DNA of 64,000 nt from Paracoccus sp. (in: a-proteobacteria). GTDB lineage: Bacteria > Pseudomonadota > Alphaproteobacteria > Rhodobacterales > Rhodobacteraceae. Location of the stretch: NCBI RefSeq assembly GCF_030604785.1, contig NZ_JAUVVF010000003.1, positions 1 to 64,000 of the forward strand. Direction: 5' to 3'. The position numbers and the translations under genes were made by a program. The notes below the pieces were generated by a model. That model saw only the letters and a program-made list of their open reading frames with translations, made no database searches and was not told the origin of the DNA. Of this stretch, positions 39,165 through 49,307 are shown one piece after another. How positions within the stretch are numbered: the first letter of the stretch is position 1; every line of letters begins with the position of its first letter.

Positions 39165-40078
39165 CCGGCCCTCCGCGCGGCGCGCGCGGCCTGCGCCTCG
39201 CGCGACCAGACATAAAGCCCTGCCAGAACGATCACCGTCGCCCCCGCCACCGTCCAGATATCGGGAAGCTGGCCAAAGAACAGCCAGCCCCACAGCCCCG
39301 CCCAGACAAGCCCGGTATAGCCGAAGGGCGCCAGCGCCCCGGCCTCGGCCTGCGAGAAGGCGCGCACCAGAAGATACTGGCTGACCGTGCCCAGGATCGC
39401 AAGCAGCCCGAACGCCCAGAGGTCAGAGGCGGCGACTGGCTGCCAGACGAAGGGCAGGGCCAAGCTGGTCAGCGCCGTCCCCACCACCGCCGACCACAGG
39501 ACCGAGGTGACGACGCTGTCGCCACGCACCATCCGCGTCAGCAGCGCGCCGGCCGCGAAGGTGAAGGCCCCCGCCAGCGGCAGCAGTGCGGCGGGCTGGA
39601 AGACGCCCAGACCGGGCCGGATGATCACCATCGCCCCGAACAGCGCGACGACGATGCCCACGACCCGGCGCGGGCCGATCTTCTCGCCCAAAAACAGGGC
39701 CGCGCCAAGCGTGATCAGTACCGGGTTCAGGTCCATGATCGCGGTCGCCTCGGCCAGTCCGATATAGGCCAGCGAGGTGAAGAACAGTCCGACCGAGCCC
39801 AGCTGCATCAGCGCGCGCGCGAATTGCAGCCCCGGTTGCCGCGTCCGCATCAGCCGGGGCAGGTGACGGTGGAAAATCAGCGCGAAGATCAGCAGGTTGC
39901 CGACAAAGCGCGCCCAGATCACCTGACCCGCCGGATAGGTCTGGGTCAGGTGCTTGGCCGTCGCATCCATCAGCGTGAAGCCCAGGATCGCGGCCAGAAG
40001 CAGCCCGATCCCCGCCGACTGGCCCGAGAAGCGGCCCAGGGGCGGGGCCAAGTCGATGGCAGGCCGTGGCATGGTCAT
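39161..40078 (-). CDS. EamA (DMT superfamily) transporter
   Basis: 305 residues with about ten hydrophobic segments forming two EamA repeats (about residues 24-150 and 165-295). Motifs AEATAIMDLNPVLITLGAAL and SQAEAGALAPFGYTGLVWA are typical. Probably exports or imports a small metabolite; substrate unknown. Operon with the downstream acyltransferase gene. Many Rhodobacteraceae encode several paralogues. Confidence 0.88.
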   Translation of the reverse strand: MTMPRPAIDLAPPLGRFSGQSAGIGLLLAAILGFTLMDATAKHLTQTYPAGQVIWARFVGNLLIFALIFHRHLPRLMRTRQPGLQFARALMQLGSVGLFFTSLAYIGLAEATAIMDLNPVLITLGAALFLGEKIGPRRVVGIVVALFGAMVIIRPGLGVFQPAALLPLAGAFTFAAGALLTRMVRGDSVVTSVLWSAVVGTALTSLALPFVWQPVAASDLWAFGLLAILGTVSQYLLVRAFSQAEAGALAPFGYTGLVWAGLWGWLFFGQLPDIWTVAGATVIVLAGLYVWSREAQAARAARRAG

Positions 40079-40160
40079 CAGCGGGTGCGGCCCGCGGCCC
40101 GCTTGTCACCAAGGGGGCCGCGAATTGCACCGCTTTCCGCCTCCAGGGCGGGCTTGCGCC

Positions 40161-42179
40161 TCACAGAAGCGCCTTGGCGCGTTCCGCGACAGCCTCGGCG
40201 GTGATGCCGAAATGCTTGTAGAGCGCGGGCGCCGGACCCGATGCGCCAAATCCGGTCATGCCGACAAAGGCCGATTTCGCCTCGGACCCGCCAAGACCCA
40301 GCAGCAGCCGGTCCCAAGGCAGGCCGATCGCCGCCTCGACGGCGATGCGGACGGTGCCGGCGGGCAGGACGCTGGCGCGGTAGCCCTCGTCCTGGGCCAG
40401 GAACAGCTCGATCGAGGGGACCGAGACGACGCGCGTGGCGATGCCATCGGCCTCCAGCGCGTCGCGCGCGGCAACGGCGATCTCGACCTCGGAGCCCGAG
40501 GCCATCAGCACGACCTGCGGCGCGGCCGAGGCCTCGCGCAGCACATAGCCGCCCTTGGCGGACAGGTTCTCGGCGATCTCCTCGCGCAGCGTCGGCAGGT
40601 TCTGGCGCGACAGGGCCAGAACCGAAGGCCGGTTCGTCTGCGACAGCGCGATTTCCCAGGCCTCGGCGGTCTCGATCTGGTCGCAGGGGCGCAGGGTCAG
40701 CGTGTTCGGCGTGGCGCGGCAGATCGCCAGATGCTCGACCGGCTGGTGGGTCGGGCCGTCCTCGCCCAGGCCGATGCTGTCATGGGTCATCACATAGACG
40801 ACCGGCACGCCCATCAGCGCCGACAGGCGCATCGCGCCACGCGCGTAATCGGTGAAGGTCAGGAACGTGCCGCCATAGGGGCGGAAGCCGCCATGCAGCC
40901 AGATGCCGTTCATCGCGGCGGCCATGCCGTGTTCGCGGATGCCGTAATGGATGTAGCGGCCCAGACGGTTTTCGGGGCTGAAGACGCCCTGACCGCCGGT
41001 CTTGGTGTTGTTCGAACCGGTCAGGTCGGCCGAGCCGCCGAAATTCTCGGGCATCTCGGCATTCAGCACTTCCAGCACGTTCTCGCTGGCCTTGCGGGTC
41101 GCGACCTTCGGCTTGCCGTCCAGCGTCTGCTGCTTGAAGGCGGCGATGGTCGGCGCAAGGCGCGGGTTCGGGTCGGTGCTGATGCGTGCGGCGAAACCGT
41201 CGCGCCCGGCGGCCTCCAGCCCATCGACGCGGGCCTGCCATGCGGCGCGCGCCTCGGCGCCGCGCGCGCCGATCTGGCGCCATTGGTCAAGGATCTCGCC
41301 GGGGATCTCGAAGGCGCCGGCGGTCCAGCCATAGACCTCGCGCGTGGCGGTGATCTCGGCCGCGCCAAGGGGCGAGCCATGGGCCTTGCTGCTGTCGGCC
41401 TTGGCGGGCGAGCCGAAGCCGATCACCGTCTTGCAATCGACCAGAACCGGGCGGCCGTCATCCTGCGCGGCCTCGCGCAGCGCGCGGTCGATATCGGCGG
41501 CGTCATGGCCATCGCAGGACAGGACCCGCCAGCCCGAGGCCGCAAAGCGCGCGCGCTGATCGGTCCGGTCCGACAGGCTGACGCGGCCGTCGATGGTGAT
41601 GTCGTTGTTGTCCCACAGCACGATCAGGCGGCCCAGCTTCTGATGGCCGGCCAGGCCGATCGCCTCCTGGCTGATGCCCTCCATCAGGCAGCCATCGCCC
41701 GCGATGACCCACGTGCGGTGGTCGCAGAGATCGGAGCCGAATTCGGCGCGCATCGCCTCTTCGGCCATGGCGAAGCCGACGGCGGTGGCGATGCCCTGGC
41801 CCAGGGGACCGGTCGTCGTCTCGACGCCCTCGACATGGCCGTATTCCGGATGGCCCGCCGTGATCGCGTCCAGCTGGCGGAAGTTGCGGATCTGGTCCAG
41901 CGTCATCTGCTGGTAGCCCGTCAGGTAGAGCAGGCTGTAGATCAGCATCGAACCGTGGCCCGCCGACAGGATGAAGCGGTCGCGGTCGAACCAGTGTGGC
42001 GCCGAGGCGTCGAATTTCAGGTGGTTGCGAAACAGCACCGTCGCCACGTCGGCCATGCCCATCGGCATGCCCGGATGGCCGGAATTGGCGGCCTCGACCG
42101 CGTCCATCGACAGCACGCGGATGGCCGCGGCGAGGTTCCAGTGGTCGGGATTGGCGGAGCGGCGGGCGGCGATGTCCAT
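40161..42179 (-). CDS. tkt: Transketolase
   Basis: 672 residues. Thiamine-diphosphate enzyme of the pentose phosphate pathway, moving two-carbon units between sugar phosphates. Motifs: [39 protein letters not shown] (ThDP binding, about residues 156-168), [10 protein letters not shown], and [13 protein letters not shown] in the pyrimidine domain. The ATG follows AGGGA. It supplies erythrose 4-phosphate for aroG and processes xylulose 5-phosphate from xylose breakdown. Confidence 0.97.
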   Translation of the reverse strand: MDIAARRSANPDHWNLAAAIRVLSMDAVEAANSGHPGMPMGMADVATVLFRNHLKFDASAPHWFDRDRFILSAGHGSMLIYSLLYLTGYQQMTLDQIRNFRQLDAITAGHPEYGHVEGVETTTGPLGQGIATAVGFAMAEEAMRAEFGSDLCDHRTWVIAGDGCLMEGISQEAIGLAGHQKLGRLIVLWDNNDITIDGRVSLSDRTDQRARFAASGWRVLSCDGHDAADIDRALREAAQDDGRPVLVDCKTVIGFGSPAKADSSKAHGSPLGAAEITATREVYGWTAGAFEIPGEILDQWRQIGARGAEARAAWQARVDGLEAAGRDGFAARISTDPNPRLAPTIAAFKQQTLDGKPKVATRKASENVLEVLNAEMPENFGGSADLTGSNNTKTGGQGVFSPENRLGRYIHYGIREHGMAAAMNGIWLHGGFRPYGGTFLTFTDYARGAMRLSALMGVPVVYVMTHDSIGLGEDGPTHQPVEHLAICRATPNTLTLRPCDQIETAEAWEIALSQTNRPSVLALSRQNLPTLREEIAENLSAKGGYVLREASAAPQVVLMASGSEVEIAVAARDALEADGIATRVVSVPSIELFLAQDEGYRASVLPAGTVRIAVEAAIGLPWDRLLLGLGGSEAKSAFVGMTGFGASGPAPALYKHFGITAEAVAERAKALL

Positions 42180-42249
42180 GACGGGTCCCTTGCGGCAAGA
42201 AGCTTCGCAGACCTGTTAGGTTGGATGCGGCCGGGTTGCAAGCCGGGCG

Positions 42250-43578
42250 TCAGCTTTCGCCCCCCCGCGCCGCCGCAAGCGGCCTGATCTTGAGCCGCGT
42301 GATCCGGTTCTCGCGCCGCGTCACAACCTCGAAGCGGTAGCCGTGGAAGCTGAAGACCTGACCCTGTTCCGGGATCGACTGCGCCATGTGGATGACCAGC
42401 CCCGCGACCGTGTTCGCCTCGTCGTCGGGCAGGTTCCAGTCCAGCTGGCGGTTCAGGTCGCGGATCGTCATGCCGCCCTCGACCAGGTAATCGCCCTGCG
42501 GGCCGGGCTTCAGCGTCTGGTCGGATTCGGTGTCGTGTTCGTCGGTGATCTCGCCCACGATCTCTTCGATGATGTCCTCCAGCGTCACGAGGCCGCGCAG
42601 GCTGCCATATTCGTCCACGACCAGCGCGAAATGCGTGCGGCGCTTGAGGAATTCGCGCATCTGTTCGTCCAGCGCGGTCGTCTCGGGGACGAAATAGGGC
42701 GGCATGGCCACGGCCATCACGTCAAGCCGGCGGTCGGCCATAGGGTCGCGCTGGTCGCGCACGGCACGGTTGACGGCGCGCAGCAGATCCTTGGCATGGA
42801 CCACGCCCACGACATTCTCGCGTTCGTCCTTGTAGACGGGCAGGCGGGTATGGGGGCTGGACAGCACCGCTTCCAGGATGCGCTCGGGGGCCATGTCGGC
42901 GTCGATCATCTGGATCTCGCTGCGGTGGCGCATGATCTCCTCGACGGTGCGGTTGCCCAGGTCCAGAGCGCCCAGCAGGCGGTCGCGGTCCTCTTTCTGG
43001 ACGGCGCCCGAGGCATGGCCGATCGACAGCGCGCCCGCGATCTCTTCCTCGATGGAGAACATGTGCGCGCCCGCATCGGTCTTGAGACCGAACAGCCCAA
43101 GGATGCCGCGCACGATCAGACGCACGACCGCGACCACCGGCGACAGGATGATCGTGACCAGCCGGATCGGCCGCGCGACAAGGCTTGCGACCTTTTCGGG
43201 GGCCGAGATCGCATAGGTCTTGGGCATCACCTCGGCGAAGATCAGGACCAGCACCGTCATCACCAGAGTGGCCATGGCGACGCCGCTGCTGCCCAGCACC
43301 CGCGTCAGCAGGGCGGTGGCGAGGCTGGCCGACAGGATGTTGACGACGTTGTTGCCCAGAAGGATCGCGCCGATCAGCTTTTCGCTGTCCTCGGTCACGC
43401 GCAGCGCGGCCTGTGCCCCGCTTTCCCCCTTGTCGGCACGGGCCTGCAGCTTGGACCGGCTGGAAGCCGTCAGCGCCGTTTCCGAACCCGAAAAGAAGGC
43501 CGAGATGGCCAGCAGACAGGCGATGGCGCCGCAAGTCAGCCAGAAGACGCCGTCGATACTACTTGAAGGATCGTCCAT
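42250..43578 (-). CDS. CNNM/CorC-family membrane protein with CBS domains
   Basis: 442 residues. N-terminal CNNM transmembrane domain (about residues 10-195; FSGSETALTASSRSKL, IGAILLGNNVVNI and LIFAEVMPK), two CBS domains (about 210-340; FVPETTALDEQMREFL) and a C-terminal CorC/HlyC transporter-associated domain. Linked to magnesium or other divalent cation efflux. Ends just before the aligned xerD and may share transcription with it, 15 bases upstream. Confidence 0.9.
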   Translation of the reverse strand: MDDPSSSIDGVFWLTCGAIACLLAISAFFSGSETALTASSRSKLQARADKGESGAQAALRVTEDSEKLIGAILLGNNVVNILSASLATALLTRVLGSSGVAMATLVMTVLVLIFAEVMPKTYAISAPEKVASLVARPIRLVTIILSPVVAVVRLIVRGILGLFGLKTDAGAHMFSIEEEIAGALSIGHASGAVQKEDRDRLLGALDLGNRTVEEIMRHRSEIQMIDADMAPERILEAVLSSPHTRLPVYKDERENVVGVVHAKDLLRAVNRAVRDQRDPMADRRLDVMAVAMPPYFVPETTALDEQMREFLKRRTHFALVVDEYGSLRGLVTLEDIIEEIVGEITDEHDTESDQTLKPGPQGDYLVEGGMTIRDLNRQLDWNLPDDEANTVAGLVIHMAQSIPEQGQVFSFHGYRFEVVTRRENRITRLKIRPLAAARGGES

Positions 43579-43593
43579 TGTGATTTGATAAAC

Positions 43594-44547
43594 CTATGTT
43601 TTATCGGTTCTTGCATCTGCAAGCGGATGATGGTTCAGCACCAGTTCGCGCATCCTTGCGCTGACGACATGGGTGTAGATCTCCGTCGTTCCCAGATCGG
43701 CATGGCCCAGCAGCGTCTGGATCACCCGCAGATCTGCCCCGCCCTCCAGCAGATGGGTGGCAAAGGCGTGGCGGATGACATGGGGCGTCACCCGGGCGGG
43801 GTCCAGCCCGGCGGCCAGCGAAATGCGTTCCAGCAGTCGTGACATGGCCTGCCGGGGCATGTGGCCCGCCTTGCCGGGCGCGGGAAACAGCCAGCGCGCC
43901 CCGCGCCCCGCGATCAGCCGGGCCAGCGGGCTGCCCTCGGGCGGGGCGTCGCGATGGGCCAGCCACGCCGCCAGCGCCGTCCGCGCGGGGCGGGTCAGGG
44001 GCACCAGCCGCTCGCGTCCGCCCTTGCCGCGGATCAGCAGCAATTCCGGATCGCCCCGGCAGCCCGCGACGGGCAGTTCGACCAGTTCGCTGACGCGCAT
44101 GCCCGTCGAATAGAGCAGTTCGACCAGACAGGCCGAACGCGCGCGGTCGGGCGCGGTCCGGCCGATGGCGGGGGCGGCGTCCAGCAGCAAGGCGATCTCT
44201 GCCTGGCTGAGGCTGCGGGGCAGGCGGTGCGTGCGGCCGGGGCCGCTGATGCGGATCGCGGGATCGTCGGGGCGCCAGCCCTCTTCCAGCGCGAAGCGCG
44301 TGAATTGCCGGATCGAGGACAGCCGCCGCGCCCGCGTCGCCCGCGACAGGCCCTGCGCCTCGCAGAAGGCCAGATAATCCTCGACCCGTTCGCGCGTCAG
44401 ATCGGCCAGCGTCAGGGATTGCCGCGCCAGCCAGCCCGACAGGTCGCCAAGGTCGCGCCCATAGGCCAGAAGCGTGTTGCGCGCCGCCCCCGCCTCGGCG
44501 GCCTGGGCATCCAGAAAGGCGGATATGGCGGCAGCGTCGCGGCTCAT
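43594..44547 (-). CDS. xerD: Site-specific tyrosine recombinase
   Basis: 317 residues. With XerC resolves chromosome dimers at dif. N-terminal SAM-like core-binding domain (about residues 8-95) and catalytic domain with Arg in STGMRVSEL, Lys in RGKGGRERL, HVIRHAFATH and LLGHADLGTTEIYTH holding the remaining Arg, His and Tyr. The start overlaps the stop of the 493-residue gene by ATGA. Length and position favour the housekeeping XerD over a mobile integrase. Confidence 0.92.
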   Translation of the reverse strand: MSRDAAAISAFLDAQAAEAGAARNTLLAYGRDLGDLSGWLARQSLTLADLTRERVEDYLAFCEAQGLSRATRARRLSSIRQFTRFALEEGWRPDDPAIRISGPGRTHRLPRSLSQAEIALLLDAAPAIGRTAPDRARSACLVELLYSTGMRVSELVELPVAGCRGDPELLLIRGKGGRERLVPLTRPARTALAAWLAHRDAPPEGSPLARLIAGRGARWLFPAPGKAGHMPRQAMSRLLERISLAAGLDPARVTPHVIRHAFATHLLEGGADLRVIQTLLGHADLGTTEIYTHVVSARMRELVLNHHPLADARTDKT

Positions 44548-46025
44548 GGGGCGCCGGCGATGCGGGGCAAAAGCGTGATCTGGATCTCGGCGCGGCGCGC
44601 ATCCTCGGGCAGGCCGAGCGCGCGCAGCATGGCGATGCCGCGCCCTGCCCGCGCCAGATCGCCCTCGAGCGCGGCGTCGATATCGGCCATGGCCAGCAGC
44701 AGCGCCTCGCCCCGCTGCGTTTCCGGCGGCTCGACGGCCTCGGCGGCGAGTTCGGGGGCGGGCTCAAGCGCTGCGGTTCCGGTCAGGCCGCGCCACTGGC
44801 GCAGCAGGGTGACGATCTCGGCGGTCCGCGCGTCGCCCGGATAATGGTCGGGCAGGTCGGCGGCCACCATCGCGGCCAGCAGATCCGCCATCCCGGCCGC
44901 GGCGAATTCGTCAAAGGCGCGGGGCAGGGCCTGCGCCAGCTCGCCCGATTGCAACCCCGCCTCGAGCGTGCGCATCGCGCTCGCGCGTTCCCATACCCCC
45001 CCCGAGGCCGCGGGCCGCTGTTCGCCATAGATCGAGCGCAGGGTCGAGGGTCGCAGCGCACCCGAGCGCGCCAGTCGTTCGGCCGCCTCCAGCCGGGCCT
45101 TGAAGCCGCTGTTCAGCCGCAGATCGCTCTGCGCGAAGGCGACGGGCAGGGTGACGGTGGGCAGCGGCTGGCCGATCGCCTCGTGGATGCGGAATTCCAG
45201 CGGCGTCATCCGCTCGGCCGGTTCAAGCGTCTCTTCGCCGTCGACGAAGGCATCGTCCAGGAAATGCGTCAGCAGGATCGCCTGTCTCTCGTCGATCAGG
45301 CCCAGGCTCTCGGCGCCGTGCAGGCTGATCGCGGCCGCCGCCCAGTCGCCGGTCTGCGCCAGGCAGAAGATGCGCGCCGGAAAGCTGGGCGCGATGCCGG
45401 GCGTGTTGTTCATGATCCGGCAGGCGCGGTGCTCGTCGCCTTCCAGCAGGGCGATGTCAAAGAGGCGGCGGAAGATCTCGGGATCGCCGGGACCGGCGGC
45501 CAGCAGCAGGGCCTGAGCCTCGTCCAGCGCGCCCATGTCCAGCAACCGGTCGACCCGCGCCATGAACAGACGTCCCTGCGGATCGGGCGCACCGTCGATC
45601 TGGGGCGGTGCAAGCTGCGCCGACAGGACCCGGCGCATCAGCGCCTGCATGGATTGCAGCCGGGCCGGGGTGCGCAGCAGCAGCGCCGACAATTCGGCCG
45701 GGTCGCTGCCCGCCCACAGATCGGCCGGAAGCCCCGCCCGGCGTGGCGTCATCGTGCCGGCGCCGTCAGGATTGCCCTGATCCAGCCGCGTCACCAGAAC
45801 TGGCCCGACATCGCCGCTGACGGCCACGGGCTGGCGCGACATCGCGCCCTGTTCGGGCGGTGGCGGATCGCCGGGCCGCCAGGCCGAGGTTTCGCGCTGC
45901 GGCCCGCGCACGCTGCCCGACAGCCAGTCGCTGGCAGAGAGGGGCTGACCCTGCGCCAAGGCTGCGGGCGCCGGCAGGGCAAGGGTCAGGGCCAGCAGGG
46001 CCGCGAAGGTGCGCCGTTCAGTCAC
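44544..46025 (-). CDS. Exported hypothetical protein, 493 residues
   Basis: I do not recognise the family by function. A signal peptide (FAALLALTLALPAPAALAQ, cleaved about residue 25) is clear, followed by a Pro/Gly-rich stretch to about 110 and then a mostly helical region with Ala/Leu-rich pairs like a tetratricopeptide or solenoid (LLDMGALDEAQALLLAAG, LRSGALRPSTLRSIYG-like segments). The start is a GTG. It overlaps the 45-residue membrane gene before it and xerD after it, so it seems part of an xerD operon. Likely periplasmic. Confidence 0.6.
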   Translation of the reverse strand: MTERRTFAALLALTLALPAPAALAQGQPLSASDWLSGSVRGPQRETSAWRPGDPPPPEQGAMSRQPVAVSGDVGPVLVTRLDQGNPDGAGTMTPRRAGLPADLWAGSDPAELSALLLRTPARLQSMQALMRRVLSAQLAPPQIDGAPDPQGRLFMARVDRLLDMGALDEAQALLLAAGPGDPEIFRRLFDIALLEGDEHRACRIMNNTPGIAPSFPARIFCLAQTGDWAAAAISLHGAESLGLIDERQAILLTHFLDDAFVDGEETLEPAERMTPLEFRIHEAIGQPLPTVTLPVAFAQSDLRLNSGFKARLEAAERLARSGALRPSTLRSIYGEQRPAASGGVWERASAMRTLEAGLQSGELAQALPRAFDEFAAAGMADLLAAMVAADLPDHYPGDARTAEIVTLLRQWRGLTGTAALEPAPELAAEAVEPPETQRGEALLLAMADIDAALEGDLARAGRGIAMLRALGLPEDARRAEIQITLLPRIAGAP

Positions 46026-46155
46026 CCGGCATCCCCAGCTGCAGCGGCAGGCGCGTCTCTTTGCGCGCGGGCTCCATGTCGCCGAAATAGGCGTAACCGG
46101 CCAGCCCGATCACAGCCGCCAGAATCACCACCGCCAGAACCTTGATCAGCCGCAT
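46018..46155 (-). CDS. Small single-span membrane protein, 45 residues
   Basis: Reads MRLIKVLAVVILAAVIGLAG and then an external tail with YAYFGDMEP and KETRLPLQL. One hydrophobic helix (about residues 4-23) could be an anchor or uncleaved signal. Its TGA lies inside the start region of the 493-residue gene (8-base overlap), which supports coupled translation. Function unknown. Confidence 0.6.
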   Translation of the reverse strand: MRLIKVLAVVILAAVIGLAGYAYFGDMEPARKETRLPLQLGMPGD

Positions 46156-46288
46156 CGCCCTGCCCTTGCTTGCCCGTTGCCATCGGGGTCTTGTCATGCC
46201 CTTGCCCGGTCTGATGCCGGGTCCAGAGGATTATATATGGCAATTCCGGGAAGATCACGCCATTCAGTCGCAAGATAAAGGGATTGCG

Positions 46289-46852
46289 ATGCGACGGCAC
46301 TTGATCAGGCATATCGTGCTTGTGGGCATGATGGGGGCGGGGAAGACGGCGATCGGGGGCGAATTGGCGCGGCGCCTCGGCGTGCCGTTCCGCGACTCGG
46401 ATGCCGAGATCGAGACCGCCGCCGCCATGACCATCACCGAGATCTTCGCCCGCGACGGCGAGGCCTTCTTTCGCGCCCGCGAGGCCGAGGTTCTGGGCCG
46501 GCTTCTGGCCGGGCCGGCCAGCGTCATCTCGACCGGCGGCGGCGCCTTCATGCAGGAGGGCAACCGCAAGGCCATCGGTCAGGCGGCGGTCTCGGTCTGG
46601 CTGGATTGCGAGATCGAGACGCTGTGGCAGCGCGTCCGCCAGCGCCCGACCCGGCCTCTGCTGCAGACGGCCGATCCGAAAGGCACGCTGATCCGGCTGA
46701 TGGAGGAACGCGCGCCGGTCTACGGGCTGGCCGACCTGCGGTTCCGTTCGCAGGCGGGCGACAGCATCGAGGCCTCGACCCGGCGCCTGCTGACGGCGCT
46801 CGAGAATGCCGCCTCGTCCCCCTTTGCCCCTGTTCCGAAGGACCGACCCTGA
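46289..46852 (+). CDS. aroK: Shikimate kinase
   Basis: 187 residues. Phosphorylates shikimate at the 3-position. Walker A GMMGAGKTAIGGELARRLG (about residues 13-31), shikimate-binding DSDAEIE, GGGAFMQ and RPLLQ are all present. The ATG at 46289 follows AAAGGG; an upstream in-frame ATG at 46142 would add 49 residues with no homology. Divergent from the 45-residue membrane gene; it overlaps aroB by one base (TGATG). Confidence 0.94.
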   Translation: MRRHLIRHIVLVGMMGAGKTAIGGELARRLGVPFRDSDAEIETAAAMTITEIFARDGEAFFRAREAEVLGRLLAGPASVISTGGGAFMQEGNRKAIGQAAVSVWLDCEIETLWQRVRQRPTRPLLQTADPKGTLIRLMEERAPVYGLADLRFRSQAGDSIEASTRRLLTALENAASSPFAPVPKDRP

Positions 46853-47958
46853 TGACCGAGACCGTCACCGTCCATGTTCCCCTTGGCGCGCGCGCCTATG
46901 ATGTCCGCATCGGGCGGGGCCTGATCGGATTGGCGGGGGCACAGATCGCGCCCCTGCTGGCGCGGCCGCGCGTCGCCATCGTGACGGACGCCGTGGTCGC
47001 GGGACTGCACCTGCCCGCGCTGGAGGCCGCGCTGCGGGCCGAAGGGATCGAGAGCCGCGCGCTAGTGCTGCCTGCGGGTGAGGCCACGAAAAGCTGGCCG
47101 CATCTGACGCGCTGCGTCGATTGGCTGCTGGAACAGCAGGTCGAGCGACGCGATGTCGTGCTGGCGCTTGGCGGCGGGGTGATTGGCGATCTTGTGGGCT
47201 TCGCGGCGGCGATCCTGCGGCGGGGCGTGCGTTTCGTGCAGCTGCCCACCACGCTGCTGGCGCAGGTGGACAGCAGCGTCGGCGGAAAGACCGGCATCAA
47301 TAGCGCGCACGGCAAGAACCTGATCGGGGCGTTTCACCAGCCCTCGCTGGTGCTGGCCGATATCGACGTGCTGGACACGCTGAGCCCGCGCGATTTCCTG
47401 GCCGGTTACGGCGAGGTCGCGAAATACGGGCTGCTGGGGGATGCGGCCTTTTTCGACTGGCTGGAGGAGAACGCGCCGGGCCTGCGCGACGATCCGGCGC
47501 TGCGGCTGAAGGCGGTTGCGCATTCCGTGGCGATGAAGGCCGGGATCGTCACCCGCGACGAGACCGAGCAGGGCGAGCGCGCGCTGCTGAATCTCGGCCA
47601 CACATTCGGCCATGCGCTGGAGGCCGCGACGGGCTATTCCGACAGGCTTCTGCATGGCGAGGGGGTGGCGATCGGCTGCGCGCTGGCCTTCGATCTGTCG
47701 GCGCGAATGGGGCTTTGTTCGCAAGAGGCGCCCAGCCGGGTTCTGGCGCATCTGCGGCAGATGGGCATGCCCTCGCGCCTGTCCGAGATCGCGGGCGCGC
47801 TGCCCGACGACCGGGCGCTGATCGCGCTGATGGGACAGGACAAGAAGGTCGTGGACGGCCGCCTGCGCTTCGTTCTGGCGCGCGGCATCGGCGAGGCCTT
47901 TGTCAGCGACGCGGTCGACACCGCGACACTGGAAGCCGTGCTGCGCGACGCGCGCTAG
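46852..47958 (+). CDS. aroB: 3-dehydroquinate synthase
   Basis: 368 residues. Cyclises DAHP to 3-dehydroquinate using NAD and a metal. Signatures: LALGGGVIGDLVGFAAAI, PTTLLAQVDSSVGGKTGIN, GYGEVAKYGLL and NLGHTFGHALEAATGY, with the metal-binding Glu and His residues. Second gene of aroK-aroB. A G/C hairpin follows its stop. Confidence 0.96.
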   Translation: MTETVTVHVPLGARAYDVRIGRGLIGLAGAQIAPLLARPRVAIVTDAVVAGLHLPALEAALRAEGIESRALVLPAGEATKSWPHLTRCVDWLLEQQVERRDVVLALGGGVIGDLVGFAAAILRRGVRFVQLPTTLLAQVDSSVGGKTGINSAHGKNLIGAFHQPSLVLADIDVLDTLSPRDFLAGYGEVAKYGLLGDAAFFDWLEENAPGLRDDPALRLKAVAHSVAMKAGIVTRDETEQGERALLNLGHTFGHALEAATGYSDRLLHGEGVAIGCALAFDLSARMGLCSQEAPSRVLAHLRQMGMPSRLSEIAGALPDDRALIALMGQDKKVVDGRLRFVLARGIGEAFVSDAVDTATLEAVLRDAR

Positions 47959-47993
47959 GCCCCGCGTCCGTCCCGGCCCGGAAAGCCGCGCGA

Positions 47994-48010
47994 CCCCCCA
48001 TCGAGGGGGG
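47994..48010. terminator. Possible terminator between aroB and the convergent dehydrogenase gene
   Basis: CCCCCC, loop ATCGA, GGGGGG: a perfect 6-bp stem in the 82-base gap between convergent genes. No T-run on either strand, so termination efficiency is uncertain. Confidence 0.4.
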
Positions 48011-48040
48011 GGCGCTCGGCTGGCTGCCGCGCAAGCCCGG

Positions 48041-49087
48041 TCAGGCGGCGCGCTTGCGGTCCAGCATCGTCTCGACCATGGCATCGGCCACGCGGGCCGG
48101 GGGCTGGCCGCTAGCGGCGGCGCGGTCCAGCATCTGGGCCACGCGGCCTGCGATGCCCGCCAGACGCTCGAGCCGCCAGGCGTCGTTCTTGCCGTGGATC
48201 TCGCTGGCGACGCTGATGATGCCGCCCGCATTCACGACGTAATCGGGCAGATAGGTGATGCCGCGCGCGGCCAGCGTCTCGGTCAGGTCGTCACTGGCCA
48301 GCTGGTTGTTCGCCGCGCCGCAGACCAGCCGCGCGGTCAGCGCCGGGATCGTCTGCGCGTTCAGCACGCCGCCGAGGGCGCAGGGCGCGAAGATGTCCAT
48401 CTCTTGCGCGAAGACCTGATCGGGCGCGCAGATCGTGGCGCCCAGCCGGTCCGCCGCATCGTCAAGCGCCGCGTGATGGATGTCGGTCACGATCAGCCGC
48501 GCGCCCGCAGCGGCCAGCTTTTCGGCCAGCGACAGGCCGACATGGCCCAGACCCTGCACCAGAACGCGCCGCCCCGTCAGGTCGTCGCTGCCGAAGACAT
48601 GGGCCGCGCCGACGCGCAGGCAGCGGAACACGCCCTCGGCGGTCCAGGGCGAGGGGTCGCCCGAGGCGCCCGACAGACCCACCGCATGGCGCGTGGCCTC
48701 GGCCGCATGGGCCATGTCCTCGGGCGAGATGCCCACATCCTCGGCCGTCCAGTAGCGCCCGCCAAGCGCCTCGACCGCCTCGCCGAAGGCGCGCATCATC
48801 GCGGGGGTCTTGTCCCGGCGCGCATCGCCGATGATCACCGCCTTGCCGCCGCCCAGGCCCAGATCGGCCATGGCGTTCTTGTAGCTCATGCCGCGCGCCA
48901 GCCGCGTCACGTCGTGGATGGCCGCCGCGTCATCGGCATAGGGCCACATCCGGCAACCGCCCGCCGCCGGGCCGAGCACCGTCGAATGCAGGCAGATCAG
49001 CGCGCGCAGACCCGCCTCGGGGTGCTGGGCCAGCACGAGGCGCTCGAAACCGTCGGGCGGGGTCAGGTCGGTCAGGGTCAGGGGCAT
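48041..49087 (-). CDS. Leucine dehydrogenase-like Glu/Leu/Phe/Val dehydrogenase
   Basis: 348 residues, the size of leucine/phenylalanine dehydrogenases rather than glutamate dehydrogenase. Catalyses NAD-dependent oxidative deamination of a branched-chain or aromatic amino acid. GGCRMWPY, the catalytic MSYKNAMADLGLGGGKAVI with Lys, and VLVQGLGHVGLSLAEKL (NAD-binding) are typical; DYVVNAGGIISVA is C-terminal. Convergent with aroB and opposite to no other gene. The exact substrate is not shown. Confidence 0.85.
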   Translation of the reverse strand: MPLTLTDLTPPDGFERLVLAQHPEAGLRALICLHSTVLGPAAGGCRMWPYADDAAAIHDVTRLARGMSYKNAMADLGLGGGKAVIIGDARRDKTPAMMRAFGEAVEALGGRYWTAEDVGISPEDMAHAAEATRHAVGLSGASGDPSPWTAEGVFRCLRVGAAHVFGSDDLTGRRVLVQGLGHVGLSLAEKLAAAGARLIVTDIHHAALDDAADRLGATICAPDQVFAQEMDIFAPCALGGVLNAQTIPALTARLVCGAANNQLASDDLTETLAARGITYLPDYVVNAGGIISVASEIHGKNDAWRLERLAGIAGRVAQMLDRAAASGQPPARVADAMVETMLDRKRAA

Positions 49088-49251
49088 GGCTGCTATCCTA
49101 TGTCAGGTCCTTCAGACCAGAAAACGCCGCCTGAAAGCCGTTGCAAGCGCAGGATCATTCCGAAAGGGCAGGGCCATCGGCGCGCAATTTGCAAATCGTC
49201 GGGGCAGGGGCGGCGGCAAGATCGCTACGCCGCGCCGCGGCGCGCCACATG

Positions 49252-49280
49252 AAAAAGGGGCGGCCCGCCGGACCGCCCCC
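49252..49280 (-). terminator. Terminator downstream of ssb
   Basis: On the minus strand a GC hairpin (GGGGGCGGTCC, GGC, GGGCCGCCCC) is followed by TTTTT, about 28 bases after the ssb stop. The 160 bases between it and the dehydrogenase gene hold nothing I recognise apart from that gene's likely promoter. Confidence 0.8.
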
Positions 49281-49307
49281 GAAGTGATTCGCCCTGAACC
49301 GTCAGGA

